Positions 43,557 to 52,360 are shown, numbered from the stretch's first letter. The stretch is DNA of 58,956 nt from Ectopseudomonas chengduensis (GCF_900102635.1 NZ_FMZQ01000011.1:146155-205110); one strand, 5' to 3'. Program-made: numbers and translations. Notes: a model not told the origin generated them from the sequence alone.

Positions 43557-44225
43557 ATGATGCTGAGCATTCCCGACGTGCTGAATGCCGAACAGCTGCA
43601 GCAGTGCCGCACCGCGCTCGCAGGCGGCAACTGGCAGGATGGCCGGCTGACGGCTGGGTACCAGGCGGTGAACGTCAAGGCCAACCAGCAGCTCGCTCAG
43701 GATGATCCACTGACGCAGCAGCTGGGCGATTTCATCCTGGCCTGCCTGGCCCAGCATCCGCGTTTCATGGCTGCCGCGTTGCCGCTGAAAGTGGTGCCGC
43801 CGCGTTTCAATCGTTACGCCGAGGGCGGCACCTACGGCGACCATATCGACAATGCGGTATTCAGCGTGCCGGGCACGCCGCATCGTATTCGTGCCGACCT
43901 GTCGGCTACTCTGTTCTTCAGCGAGCCGGACGAGTACGAAGGCGGTGAACTGGTGGTGCAGGACCAGCGCATCAAACTGCCGGCCGGCCATCTGGTTCTC
44001 TATTCCAGTGGCAGCCTGCATCGGGTCGAACCGGTGACCCGTGGTGCGCGTATGGCCTCGTTCTTCTGGGTGCAGAGCCTGGTGCGCCAGAACGAGCAGC
44101 GCAGTGTGCTGCTGGAACTCGACGACAGCATCCAGGCGCTGCGCCAGCAGGTGCCTGACAGCCCCGAACTGATACGGCTGACGGGCATCTACCACAATCT
44201 GCTGCGGCAATGGACGCAGACCTGA
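43557..44225 (+). CDS. piuC: PKHD-type Fe(II)/2-oxoglutarate hydroxylase PiuC
   Basis: A 222-residue 2-oxoglutarate/iron dioxygenase of the PKHX/PiuC family. Metal ligands are seen in YGDHIDNAVF (His-x-Asp) and GSLHRVEPV (distal His); Arg in RGARMASFFW would bind 2-oxoglutarate. The substrate is unknown; family genes are iron-starvation induced and paired with a TonB receptor, as here. Two ATGs are adjacent (43557 and 43560); the first is used, but translation may begin at either. It starts 144 bases after piuA, past a terminator. Confidence 0.92.
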   Translation: MMLSIPDVLNAEQLQQCRTALAGGNWQDGRLTAGYQAVNVKANQQLAQDDPLTQQLGDFILACLAQHPRFMAAALPLKVVPPRFNRYAEGGTYGDHIDNAVFSVPGTPHRIRADLSATLFFSEPDEYEGGELVVQDQRIKLPAGHLVLYSSGSLHRVEPVTRGARMASFFWVQSLVRQNEQRSVLLELDDSIQALRQQVPDSPELIRLTGIYHNLLRQWTQT

Positions 44226-44287
44226 GCGCTCGATCCATCGCCCTGATCGAACGTTGCCCTCCACGCACCGACCCGCCGAGAAACAGC

Positions 44288-45400
44288 ATGCCATTGCCCA
44301 AGCTGCAGCAGATTCCGCCGACCATCGCCGCTGTCGTCGACTACGAGCCCTATGCCCGCGAACGCATGAGCGAACAGGCCTGGGCCTACCTGGCCGGCGG
44401 CGCGGCGGATGAGCTGACCCTGGCGGACAACCGGGCGGCGTTCGAGCGTCTGCGCCTGCGTAGCCGGGTGCTGCAAGACCTGAGCGGCGGCAATACGCGC
44501 CTGCGTCTGTTCGGCCAGGATTTCGCCCACCCGATCTTTCTTGCGCCGGTGGCGTACCAGAAGCTCGCCCATCCCGATGGCGAGTTGGCCAGCGTACTTG
44601 CGGCGGCTGCACTGGGCACGGGCATGGTGGTCAGCACCCAGGCCAGTGTCGAGCTGGAAGCCATCGCGGCGCAGGCGCAGGCGCCGCTGTGGTTCCAGCT
44701 GTATATCCAGCCTGATCGCGAGTTCACCGCGGCCTTGATCCGCCGTGCAGAAAGCGCCGGCTACCAGGCGCTGGTGCTGACGGTGGATGCCCCGGTCAAC
44801 GGCGTGCGCAATCGCGAGCAGCGCGCCGGCTTCGCCCTGCCGGCGGGCGTCGAGGCGGTCAATCTGCGTGGGATGCGACCCTTGCAGGCGCAGGCCGACC
44901 CGCAGAACAGTAGCCTGCTCCTGGGCGGCCCACTGCTGGCCGCGGCACCGACCTGGGCCGACCTCACCTGGCTGCGCGAGCAGACGCGTTTGCCCATTCT
45001 GCTCAAGGGCATCTTGAGCGGCGCCGATGCCGAACAGGCGCTGGCGGCGGGCGTGGATGGCCTTATCGTCTCCAACCATGGCGGGCGTACGCTGGATGGC
45101 CTGCCAGCGACCATCGAGGTGCTGCCCGAAATTGCGGCAGTTGTGCAAGGACGGATGCCACTGTTGCTCGATGGTGGTATTCGCCGTGGCAGCGATATCC
45201 TCAAGGCGCTGGCGTTGGGAGCGGATGCCGTGCTGGTCGGCAGGCCCTACGTCTTTGGTTTGGCAGCGGCCGGTGCGGTCGGGGTGGCGCATGTGCTGCA
45301 ACTGCTGCGCGCGGAGCTGGAGGTGGCCATGGCTCTGACCGGTTGCGCCGACCTGGCCAGCATCGGGCCGGATGTGATCTGGCGTCCTGCCACTCGCTAG
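44288..45400 (+). CDS. FMN-dependent alpha-hydroxy-acid oxidase/dehydrogenase
   Basis: A 370-residue flavoprotein of the lactate/glycolate oxidase (LldD-like) family that oxidises a 2-hydroxy acid to the 2-oxo acid. Motifs: LAPVAYQKLAHPDGE, VVSTQAS, WFQLYIQPD, VLTVDAPVNGVRNREQR, LLKGILSGADAEQAL, the active-site VSNHGGRTLDGLPAT with catalytic His, and FMN-phosphate LLDGGIRRGSDILKALALGA followed by VGRPY. The start at 44288 (MPLPKLQQIPP) has GAGAAA upstream and matches the family N-terminus; a longer in-frame reading overlaps piuC. The substrate is not evident. Placed 62 bases after piuC and possibly cotranscribed with it. Confidence 0.93.
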   Translation: MPLPKLQQIPPTIAAVVDYEPYARERMSEQAWAYLAGGAADELTLADNRAAFERLRLRSRVLQDLSGGNTRLRLFGQDFAHPIFLAPVAYQKLAHPDGELASVLAAAALGTGMVVSTQASVELEAIAAQAQAPLWFQLYIQPDREFTAALIRRAESAGYQALVLTVDAPVNGVRNREQRAGFALPAGVEAVNLRGMRPLQAQADPQNSSLLLGGPLLAAAPTWADLTWLREQTRLPILLKGILSGADAEQALAAGVDGLIVSNHGGRTLDGLPATIEVLPEIAAVVQGRMPLLLDGGIRRGSDILKALALGADAVLVGRPYVFGLAAAGAVGVAHVLQLLRAELEVAMALTGCADLASIGPDVIWRPATR

Positions 45401-45544
45401 ACGAACGTTCTTTGGCAGATGGCTTCTACGGCCAATGTTTGCGCCATGCCGAGTTGGCTACGACTTACTACTCGATGATCTGCCGCTGATGACTGCAGTG
45501 GTGTGGCTTCCCACCTGCAGGGTCGGCAATTGCTAGAAAGCAGA

Positions 45545-45570
45545 ACGCCAGCCCCAGGGCTGGCGTTTTG
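45545..45570. terminator. terminator between convergent genes
   Basis: ACGCCAGCC and GGCTGGCGT form a 9-base stem with loop CCAG, then TTTTG (counting the last stem T). On the minus strand it lies just past the stop of the receptor gene, so it may serve both genes. Confidence 0.75.
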
Positions 45571-45586
45571 CGTTGTGGGGTGACAG

Positions 45587-47815
45587 TCAGAATTCGACTA
45601 CTGCCGACAGCCACAGGCGGCGACCTTCTTCCACGGTGCCGGTGGTGGACTGGCCGCTCTGGATGTAATAGGACGACCAGGCCGGGTTGCCACTGTTGTC
45701 CGTATACACCTTGCCGTCGAGGAAGTCCTTGTCGAACAGGTTGTAGATGCTGGCGTTCAGGGTCACGTTCTGCGAAGCCTTGAACGAGCCGCCGAGGTGG
45801 AATACTTCGTAGGCCTTGAGGTCGCCGACCTGTTCATGGACTGCCAGATCGGCGGCCGACAGGTTGGCCGTGCGCTGCAGGAAGCGGGCACGTTCACCCC
45901 GGTATTCGCCGGAGAACCAAAGGCTCAGGCGGTCGGTCGGCTTCCAGTTCAGCTTGGCATGCGCCATGTGCTGAGGCGTGTTGGTCAGCGGTGCGCCCTT
46001 GTTGGCGCCGCTGCTCTGCTCGCTGTCGGTGTAGGTGTAGTTGCCCGACAGCGTCCAGCCCGGTGCGAACTGCCAGCTACTGGCCAGTTCCAGGCCTTGG
46101 GTAACGGCCTCATCGACGTTGACCAACGGCGCACAGCCGGGGTTTGGGGTGCCGTTGGTGTTCTGATTGTCCAGGCACAGCGGGTGATCGACGATGTTCG
46201 GGCCCGTTGCGATCTTGTCCTTGAACTTGTTGTGGAACAGGGTGGCATTGGCCTTGAAGCCAGCGAGGCTGTCGAAGTAGGCACCAATCTCGGTGCTGGT
46301 GCTGGTTTCCGGCTTGAGGTCCGGGTTGCCGACCGTGACTGCGCGACCCTGCGCGGTGATGCCGTTGATGCCATCGTGCAGGTCGTTCAGGTCGGGCGTT
46401 TTATAGCCACGGCTGACACCACCCTTGAGGGTCCAGTTGTCGGTGGTATTCCACACCAGGTAAGCGCGCGGGCTGACATGGCCGCCGAAGGTTTCGTGAT
46501 CGTCGTAGCGCACGCCGAGGGTGAGTGCGAGATCGTCACGCAGGCGCCATTCGTCCTCGGCGAACAGCGCCCACATGCTTTGCTCGTAATCCTTCTGCGC
46601 CAGGCTGTCGGTCATCTCGGCTTCCCACCATTGACCGCCAATGCTGGTGATATGGCTTTCACCCAGCGGGGCGACCAGCTTGGTGTCGAGCACCAGATTG
46701 CTGGTTTTCAGTTCGCGATCATCGCCGACGACGGCCCAGGGGGCGGAGGGCAGCGGCTGGCCGATATCGCCACCGGCGTTACGGCCGGGGATGGTGCGTC
46801 CGAAGGTTTCCGTGGTGCTGTGGGTCAGGCTGCTGTCCCAGGTGCCGAAGCCCAGGCGTGCGGTGTGGCTGAGGGCGTACTGATCGCGCTCGAAGCGCAG
46901 CTCTTCCTTATAGCCGCTGGCGCGGGGAGCAGTCGGGCCGCAGCCGGTGGTGGGGGCGCTGTTGCCCGTGTTGGTGCCGTCGAGGCTGCCGAGCTGGCAA
47001 TCGTCGTTGTTGTAAACCTGGCGACCGCGTTCGATATCGAGCGCGAAGTCATGATCCTCATGGGGGGTGAAAGTCAGCCGGCCTCCGACGTTATTGTTGC
47101 GACCCTCGACCGGCGAGGCGCCGCGACGGCTCACCGTGCTGTCGTTGTCGAAGCTCAGGTCCGACGCGTTGCGATCATACAGACTGCCACGCAGTTGCAG
47201 GCCGAGCAGGCTGTCGACCAGTGGGCCACTGGCATACAGGCTGGCCTTGCTGGCATCGCCGAAGTCGTGGTTCTCCTGATAGGTATGATCCAGGGTCAGA
47301 GAGCCCGCCCATTCCTTGCCGACCTTGCGGGTGATGATGTTGATCACCCCGCCCATGGCGTCGGAGCCATACAGGGTCGACATTGGCCCGCGGATCACTT
47401 CGATACGCTCGATGGCCGACAGCGGCGGCATGAAGCTGGTGGAGGTTTCGCCGAAACCGTTGGGCGTGACGTTGCCGGCTGCATTCTGCCGGCGGCCATC
47501 GATCAGGATCAGGGTGTACTCGCTGGGCATGCCGCGAATGCTGATGTTCAGACCGCCAGTCTTACCGGTGCCCTGGCGTACGTCGATGCCTTCGACATCC
47601 TCGAGTGCCTCGGCGAGATTGCTGAAGCTCTTCTGCTGCAACTCCTCGCGGCTGATCACGCTGATGCTGGCCGGGGCTTCGGTGATCTTCTGCTCGAAGC
47701 CGGAAGCACTGACTACCACATCGCCCAGGGCGATAGGCTCGTTTGCCTGGGCGCCGAAACTGGCGGCCAGAGCAATGGCGCTGGCCAAGGCGGTGCGGGA
47801 ATTGAGGGCGGACAT
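45587..47815 (-). CDS. TonB-dependent siderophore receptor, CirA/PirA-like
   Basis: A 742-residue outer-membrane receptor. Signal peptide to about residue 24 (ASAIALAASFGAQA|NEP), TonB-box-like IALGDVVVSA, plug about 30-150 with APASISVISREEL, SIRGMPSEYTLILIDGRRQN, IERIEVIRGPMSTLYGSDAM and GGVINIITRKV, which is the CirA-type plug pattern. Barrel to the C-terminal Phe (LWLSAVVEF). Paired Cys in an extracellular loop (near DDCQLGS ... GCGP and HPLCLDN ... NPGCAPL) may form disulfides. The start at 47815 has AGGAGT nine bases upstream. A catechol siderophore is the likely ligand (inference). A Fur-box-like site lies 57 bases upstream. Confidence 0.9.
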   Translation of the reverse strand: MSALNSRTALASAIALAASFGAQANEPIALGDVVVSASGFEQKITEAPASISVISREELQQKSFSNLAEALEDVEGIDVRQGTGKTGGLNISIRGMPSEYTLILIDGRRQNAAGNVTPNGFGETSTSFMPPLSAIERIEVIRGPMSTLYGSDAMGGVINIITRKVGKEWAGSLTLDHTYQENHDFGDASKASLYASGPLVDSLLGLQLRGSLYDRNASDLSFDNDSTVSRRGASPVEGRNNNVGGRLTFTPHEDHDFALDIERGRQVYNNDDCQLGSLDGTNTGNSAPTTGCGPTAPRASGYKEELRFERDQYALSHTARLGFGTWDSSLTHSTTETFGRTIPGRNAGGDIGQPLPSAPWAVVGDDRELKTSNLVLDTKLVAPLGESHITSIGGQWWEAEMTDSLAQKDYEQSMWALFAEDEWRLRDDLALTLGVRYDDHETFGGHVSPRAYLVWNTTDNWTLKGGVSRGYKTPDLNDLHDGINGITAQGRAVTVGNPDLKPETSTSTEIGAYFDSLAGFKANATLFHNKFKDKIATGPNIVDHPLCLDNQNTNGTPNPGCAPLVNVDEAVTQGLELASSWQFAPGWTLSGNYTYTDSEQSSGANKGAPLTNTPQHMAHAKLNWKPTDRLSLWFSGEYRGERARFLQRTANLSAADLAVHEQVGDLKAYEVFHLGGSFKASQNVTLNASIYNLFDKDFLDGKVYTDNSGNPAWSSYYIQSGQSTTGTVEEGRRLWLSAVVEF

Positions 47816-47871
47816 CGATCTACTCCTGGCAGTAAGAGGGTGCAGGCGGAACGGTTGCAAACGGCCGGGAT

Positions 47872-47890
47872 GATAGTGATTTGCATATAA
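47872..47890. promoter_or_regulatory. Fur box candidate before the CirA/PirA-like receptor
   Basis: GATAGTGAT (8 of 9 to the left half GATAATGAT) continuing TTGCATATAA; about 11 of 19 overall. Weaker than the boxes at 36659 and 41027. No other feature was recognised in the 228-base divergent gap to pxpA. Confidence 0.4.
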
Positions 47891-48043
47891 GGTTCAATTG
47901 CGGATGATATCGATGGGCATGGCAACCGGCTGGAGAGGCCGTGGTGGTTGGGCTGCAGGCAGGTGTAAATTTTGTAAATGCGATTAATTCTCGAGTGTTG
48001 CTCGGGCTTTACGCAGGCTTTCCAGGCGCTCTAAGCTGCCGGC

Positions 48044-48787
48044 ATGAACCCTATTCTTCTCAACTGCGACATGGGCGAGGGCTTCGGCGCCTGGCGCATG
48101 GGCGACGATGAACTGGCCATGCCGCTGATCGATCAGGCCAACCTGGCGTGCGGCTTCCATGCGGGCGATCCGCTGATCATGGCGCGCAGCGTCGAGCTGG
48201 CGGTGGCGCATGGCGTGAGCATTGGTGCGCATCCTTCCTATCCGGATCTGCAGGGCTTTGGTCGGCGTCATCTGCAGTGCTCGCCGGAAGAGGTTCGCGC
48301 GCTGGTGCTGTATCAGGTGGGGGCGCTGGATGCCTTTTGCCGAGCGCGCGGCTGTCAGCTGGCTTACGTCAAACCGCATGGCGCGCTTTACAACGATCTG
48401 GTTCGTGATGATGCGCTGCTCACCGCGGTACTCGATGCCTGTGCCAGCTACCGCAAGGGCCTGCCGCTGATGGTGCTGGCGCTGGCTGACAATGATCGGG
48501 AGCTGCGTCTGGCCGACGAGGCCGATGTGCCGCTGATGTTCGAGGCGTTCGCCGACCGCGCCTATCTGTCAGATGGGCAACTGGCGCCGCGCCGGCTCAG
48601 CGGCGCGGTGCACCATGATCCCGAGCGAATCCTGGACCAGGCGTTGGCCATTGCCAGCGGCGAGTCCTTTGCCGACATCGATGGCAAGCCGCTGCGGCTG
48701 CGGGCTGACAGCCTCTGCGTGCATGGCGACAATCCCGAGTCGCTGGCGGTGTTGCGCCGTTTGCGCGCGCGGCTGGATGCGCTTTGA
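48044..48787 (+). CDS. pxpA: 5-oxoprolinase subunit PxpA (LamB/YcsF family)
   Basis: A 247-residue protein of the LamB/YcsF family; PxpA with PxpB and PxpC forms the prokaryotic ATP-dependent 5-oxoprolinase that recycles pyroglutamate to glutamate. Motifs: LLNCDMGEGFGAW at the N-terminus, ANLACGFHAGDP, SIGAHPSYPDLQGFGRR, YVKPHGALYND, FADRAYLSDGQLAPR and CVHGDNPESLAVLRRLR. All expected residues are present. pxpB/pxpC are not adjacent: both neighbours are unrelated, so partners must be elsewhere or the protein works alone. It ends four bases before the convergent DUF2218 gene. Confidence 0.93.
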   Translation: MNPILLNCDMGEGFGAWRMGDDELAMPLIDQANLACGFHAGDPLIMARSVELAVAHGVSIGAHPSYPDLQGFGRRHLQCSPEEVRALVLYQVGALDAFCRARGCQLAYVKPHGALYNDLVRDDALLTAVLDACASYRKGLPLMVLALADNDRELRLADEADVPLMFEAFADRAYLSDGQLAPRRLSGAVHHDPERILDQALAIASGESFADIDGKPLRLRADSLCVHGDNPESLAVLRRLRARLDAL

Positions 48788-48791
48788 GGGG

Positions 48792-49082
48792 TCAGATGGG
48801 CTGCCAGTCCAGGGTCAGCTCCTCCTGCCAGGCGAAGCGTTCGAAGTGACTGCCGACGACACCCTCCAGGCGTTGCAGGTCTTCGCTGTTGGCGCTTTCC
48901 ACCTGTAGGCGCAAGCCCTGGTTCTCCGCCTTCAAGGTCGCCACACCGGCGCCGAATTCGATACGGCCCTGGTGCTCGTCGAAGCTGACTGGAATCTTGT
49001 GCGCGAAGTGTTTGCACAGACGGCTGATATAGCGCGCCGGGGTATCGGTAGCGACGAAGGCACTGCTGCTGAATAGGGTCAT
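48792..49082 (-). CDS. DUF2218 family protein
   Basis: A 96-residue small soluble protein of family DUF2218; function unknown. Recognisable by ATDTPARYISRLCKHFAHKI, a central IEFGAGVATLKAE strand pair and FERFAWQEELTLDW at the end. AGAGGA lies seven bases before the ATG at 49082. Genes of this family are, as I recall, sometimes found near siderophore receptors, so the iron region nearby may be relevant. Confidence 0.85.
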   Translation of the reverse strand: MTLFSSSAFVATDTPARYISRLCKHFAHKIPVSFDEHQGRIEFGAGVATLKAENQGLRLQVESANSEDLQRLEGVVGSHFERFAWQEELTLDWQPI

Positions 49083-49144
49083 GCAAAATCCTCTTGGGCT
49101 GTGTCTTTCCTGATAGCTGCCGTGTTGCGACAGCGCGGCGTGGT

Positions 49145-49786
49145 TCAGTACGCCAGGGTAAAGCGTTGGCGAATGTGCTGCGGCTGCTCGACTTCGTCCA
49201 GCAGTGCTACGGCTAGGTCGGCCACCGAAATGCTGCCCGGCTCATCGCCATTCATAAGCAACTCGTCTCGGCCCAGGCGGAACTTGCCGGTACGTGGGCC
49301 TGGAACGAGCAGTGCGGCTGGTGAGAGAAAGGTCCACTCCAGATCCTGTTCGCCGCGCAGGATTTCCAGCGTCTGGCGCGCACCTTCGGCGCCTTCCTTG
49401 TAATCGGCAGGAAAGTCCGGTGTATCGATCAATTGCACGTTGGGGGCGACGTACAGACTGCCGGCACCACCGACCACCAGCAGACGTTTGACGCCTGCCT
49501 GCTTGCTCGCCGCGATGATCGAGCGGCTGCCGGCGATGAACTGCTCGCGAATCTCCGCCACGCCCCAGCCTGGGTTGAAGGCGCTGATTACCGCGTCGTG
49601 GCCGTGCAACTGCCGGGTCAGTGCTGCGCTGTCGTGAACGTCCGCCTCAACGACGGTGAGTTGCGGGTGTACGCTCAGCTTTTGTGGCTGGCGTACCAGC
49701 GCGGTGACCTGATGACCGCGACTCAGTGCCTCTTGCAGCAGCGGCGCGCCGACATAGCCAGTGGCACCGATCAGTGCGATTCTCAT
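49145..49786 (-). CDS. NAD(P)-binding Rossmann-fold reductase (NmrA/NAD-epimerase-like)
   Basis: A 213-residue short atypical SDR. Dinucleotide-binding GATGYVGAPLLQEALSRGH at residues 7-25, then VTALVRQPQKL, VVEADVHD, DAVISAFNPGW, VKRLLVVGGAGSL and LEWTFLSPAALLVPGPRTG. It lacks the Tyr-x-x-x-Lys pair of classical SDRs, so NADPH-dependent reduction or sensing of a small molecule is possible; the substrate is unknown. The start at 49786 (MRIALIGATG) has GGAG upstream. Divergent from a LysR-family gene across 100 bases, a common regulator-target pairing. Confidence 0.9.
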   Translation of the reverse strand: MRIALIGATGYVGAPLLQEALSRGHQVTALVRQPQKLSVHPQLTVVEADVHDSAALTRQLHGHDAVISAFNPGWGVAEIREQFIAGSRSIIAASKQAGVKRLLVVGGAGSLYVAPNVQLIDTPDFPADYKEGAEGARQTLEILRGEQDLEWTFLSPAALLVPGPRTGKFRLGRDELLMNGDEPGSISVADLAVALLDEVEQPQHIRQRFTLAY

Positions 49787-49886
49787 TGGGATAATCTCCA
49801 ATAGTGACGATGAACACATGATCGCTGCTGGATAAACCCCGGAAAAAGTGGCCTGATGCACATGGATAATTAAGCGGGACTTCATA

Positions 49887-50774
49887 ATGGAGCAGCTCAA
49901 GCGCATGGCGTTGTTCGCCACCGTGGTGCAGAAGGGTTCGATGGTCGCGGCTGCCGAAGCCATGGGCATGACGGCTTCGGCGGTCAGTCAGCAGATACGC
50001 CGACTGGAGGAGGCCACTGGCGTCACGCTGCTGCACCGCACCACACGCAAGCTGACCCTTAGCGAGGCGGGTGCGCAGTTCTATGAAAGCTGCCGACAGA
50101 TAGTCGAGCTGGCCGAGCAAGCGGAGCAGCGCCTGGCCGAGCAGCGTGATGCGCCAGTGGGCGAGTTGCGTGTCGCCGCCCCGGTCGGGTTTTCCGGGCC
50201 ACTGCTGAGCGAAGCGCTGGCGCCGTTGCTCAGTGCTCATCCGGGGTTGAGCCTGAGCCTGTTCTTTCACGATGAACAGATCGACCTGATCGAGTCGCGC
50301 ATTGATCTCGCCATCCGTGTCGGCCGCCAGGAGGACTCCAGCCTGGTGGCCCGTTACGTGACCGATTGGCGCATGATCCTGTGCGCCGCTCCGGCCTACC
50401 TGGCACGCGTCGGTTTACCAATCGAACCGTCGCAATTGCTCAAGCTCGACTGGATCGGCCTACATCTGGAACGCAGCCAGCACCTGACCTTGCTTGGCCC
50501 CGGTGGAGTGCAGCAGCGCCTGCGGCTGGAGACGCGCATCAGCTGCAACAACATCCTGGCCGCGCGCCAATTCACGCTGGCGGGTATGGGCGTGTCGCTG
50601 CAGCCGGTGCCGGAAGTCCGTGAACTGCTGGCTCGCGGCGAGCTGTTGCCGCTGTTGCCGGATTGGCAACTCGAGCCTATCGGTCTGCATATCGTCACGC
50701 CACGGCGCGATGCGCAACCGGCCAAAGTGCGCTATGCCATCGAGGCGCTCAGGCGTCATCTGGTCAGTGCATGA
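49887..50774 (+). CDS. LysR-family transcriptional regulator
   Basis: A 295-residue LysR-type regulator of the CrgA/DsdC-like branch. N-terminal winged helix about residues 1-60 (MALFATVVQKGSMVAAAEAM, SAVSQQIRRLEEATG, LLHRTTRKLTLSEAG). Substrate-binding domain from about 90 (GELRVAAPVGFSG, DLIESRIDLAIRVG, ILCAAPAYLAR). The ligand is unknown. It probably controls the divergent reductase gene and itself. Followed 87 bases later by the RIO kinase gene, which looks independent. Confidence 0.94.
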   Translation: MEQLKRMALFATVVQKGSMVAAAEAMGMTASAVSQQIRRLEEATGVTLLHRTTRKLTLSEAGAQFYESCRQIVELAEQAEQRLAEQRDAPVGELRVAAPVGFSGPLLSEALAPLLSAHPGLSLSLFFHDEQIDLIESRIDLAIRVGRQEDSSLVARYVTDWRMILCAAPAYLARVGLPIEPSQLLKLDWIGLHLERSQHLTLLGPGGVQQRLRLETRISCNNILAARQFTLAGMGVSLQPVPEVRELLARGELLPLLPDWQLEPIGLHIVTPRRDAQPAKVRYAIEALRRHLVSA

Positions 50775-50861
50775 TGATCAACAGTCGGCATACGCCTCTG
50801 GCTATGCGAGGATGGCGCCATAATCATTTTCTCCGTCAGAAAGGACCCGTGATCCACACCG

Positions 50862-51749
50862 ATGAAGACGCCCAAACGTATTGAACCCCTGGTCGAGGAT
50901 GGCCTGGTGGATGAGGTGCTGCGACCACTGATGAGTGGCAAGGAAGCAGCGGTCTATGTGGTGAGGTGTGGCGACGAGCTGCGCTGCGCCAAGGTCTACA
51001 AGGAAGCCAACAAACGCAGCTTCCGCCAGGCATCCGAATATCAGGAAGGCCGCAAGGTGCGTGGCAGCCGCCAGGCGCGGGCCATGGCCAAGGGCAGCAA
51101 GTATGGGCGCAAGGAGCAGGAGCAGGCCTGGCAGAATGCCGAGGTCGCCGCGCTGTTCCGCCTGGCCAATGCCGGTGTGAGGGTGCCCAAGCCCTACGAC
51201 TTTCTCGACGGCGTGCTGCTGATGGAGCTGGTGGGCGACGGCGAGGGCGATGTTGCGCCGCGGCTCAATGACGTCGACCTGCACCCGGACGACGCCCGTG
51301 AATTTCACGCCTTCATGATCCAGGAGATCGTCAAGATGCTCTGCGCCGGCCTGGTGCACGGCGACTTGTCGGAGTTCAACGTGCTGCTCGGCCCTGAGGG
51401 CCCGGTGATCATCGACCTGCCGCAAGCCGTGGACGCCGCCGCCAACAACCACGCCTTCAGCATGCTCGAGCGCGACGTGCGCAACATGGCCGAGTACTTC
51501 GGCCAGTTTGCCCCGGAGCTCAAGTACACCAAGTACGCCAAGGAAATGTGGGCGCTGTACGAGGCTGGCAAACTGCTGCCCGATACGGCGTTGACCGGCG
51601 AGTTCGCCGAGCCTGAGGACGCTGCCGACATCGACGCGGTGATGCGCGAGATCAAGGCCGCCCTGGCCGAGGAAGCGAAAAAGCAGGCGCTACTCAACGC
51701 CGAAGACGAACCCAAGGACGCCGAACCGATACCGCCCTGGATGCGCTGA
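50862..51749 (+). CDS. RIO-type protein serine kinase
   Basis: A 295-residue atypical protein kinase of the RIO1 family, cytosolic. Seen: ATP-binding KEAAVYVVRCGDELRCAKVYK with the catalytic Lys, a basic flexible loop (KVRGSRQARAMAKGSKYGRK), hinge LLMELVGD, catalytic loop LVHGDLSEFNVLL with Asp and Asn, and metal-binding VIIDLPQAVD. Eukaryotic and archaeal RIO kinases act in small-subunit maturation; the bacterial substrate is not established. A charged tail of about 60 residues follows the kinase core. ATG at 50862 in MKTPKRIEPL. Confidence 0.92.
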   Translation: MKTPKRIEPLVEDGLVDEVLRPLMSGKEAAVYVVRCGDELRCAKVYKEANKRSFRQASEYQEGRKVRGSRQARAMAKGSKYGRKEQEQAWQNAEVAALFRLANAGVRVPKPYDFLDGVLLMELVGDGEGDVAPRLNDVDLHPDDAREFHAFMIQEIVKMLCAGLVHGDLSEFNVLLGPEGPVIIDLPQAVDAAANNHAFSMLERDVRNMAEYFGQFAPELKYTKYAKEMWALYEAGKLLPDTALTGEFAEPEDAADIDAVMREIKAALAEEAKKQALLNAEDEPKDAEPIPPWMR

Positions 51750-51774
51750 TAAAGCTTTTGCCGAGCTCTGCTCC

Positions 51775-51794
51775 GTAGGGTGCGCCGTGCGCAC
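51775..51794. repeat. single arm, GTAGGGTGCGCCGTGCGCAC family
   Basis: GTAGGGTGCGCCGTGCGCAC, identical to the right arm of the urtD-urtE repeat, here without an obvious inverted partner. Confidence 0.7.
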
Positions 51795-51852
51795 ATCCTC
51801 ACGCTGCTCCCGGTGCCATGGGAAGGGCTTTAGAACTGGCGTCGCCACTGAC

Positions 51853-51905
51853 GTAGGGCGGGTGCAACCCGCCGTTGTCGGTCTGGCGGGTTTCACCCGC
51901 CCTAC
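51853..51905. repeat. inverted repeat, GTAGGGCGGGTG family
   Basis: GTAGGGCGGGTGCAACCCGC and inverted GCGGGTTTCACCCGCCCTAC. It overlaps the cueR stop codon: the TAG is part of the repeat. Confidence 0.8.
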
Positions 51906-52333
51906 GGCTGACGGTGCGACGAACATCCCGCCGCGCCGCAACTCACTCCTTCCTCCAGGCCCTGCAGAATCGGACAATCCGGCCGGCTATCGCCCTGGCA
52001 ACTGTTCGCCAGATCCACCAGCGTATCGCGCAAGGCGCTCATCTCGGCGATCTTGCGTGAAAGAGTGGCGATATGCTCCTCGGCCAGCGCCTTCACATCG
52101 GCACTGGCGCGCTGCTTGTCCTGCCACAGCGCCAGCAGCTTGCCGACTTCTTCCAGAGAAAACCCCAGATCCCGTGCGCGTTTGATAAAGGTCAGACGGT
52201 GCAGATCGCCCGCGCTGTACTGCCGATAACCACTCTCCGACCGCCCGGCATGGGGCAGCAGGTCGATGGACTCGTAGTAGCGAATCATCTTGGCACTGAG
52301 GCCGGTGTGTTTGGCGGCTTGGCCGATGTTCAT
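51902..52333 (-). CDS. cueR: copper-responsive MerR-family regulator CueR
   Basis: A 143-residue MerR-family activator. DNA-binding part residues 1-70 (MNIGQAAKHTGLSAKMIRYY, SGYRQYSAGDLHRLTFIKRA), dimerisation helix 75-110, and the metal loop CQGDSRPDCPIL with the two cysteines seven residues apart that mark Cu(I)/Ag(I)/Au(I) sensors. The C-terminal CGAAGCSSH adds further Cys/His. It normally turns on copA and other copper-efflux genes; none are in the window. The stop is provided by a repeat. Confidence 0.93.
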   Translation of the reverse strand: MNIGQAAKHTGLSAKMIRYYESIDLLPHAGRSESGYRQYSAGDLHRLTFIKRARDLGFSLEEVGKLLALWQDKQRASADVKALAEEHIATLSRKIAEMSALRDTLVDLANSCQGDSRPDCPILQGLEEGVSCGAAGCSSHRQP

Positions 52334-52360
52334 GGTTGATTTCGCATCGAATGGAATGAC

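Noticed and set aside
41055..44612. An 1185-residue open frame on the minus strand opposite piuA and piuC
   Set aside because: Covers two well-recognised genes and their terminator; the translation has no recognisable domain. High-GC shadow.
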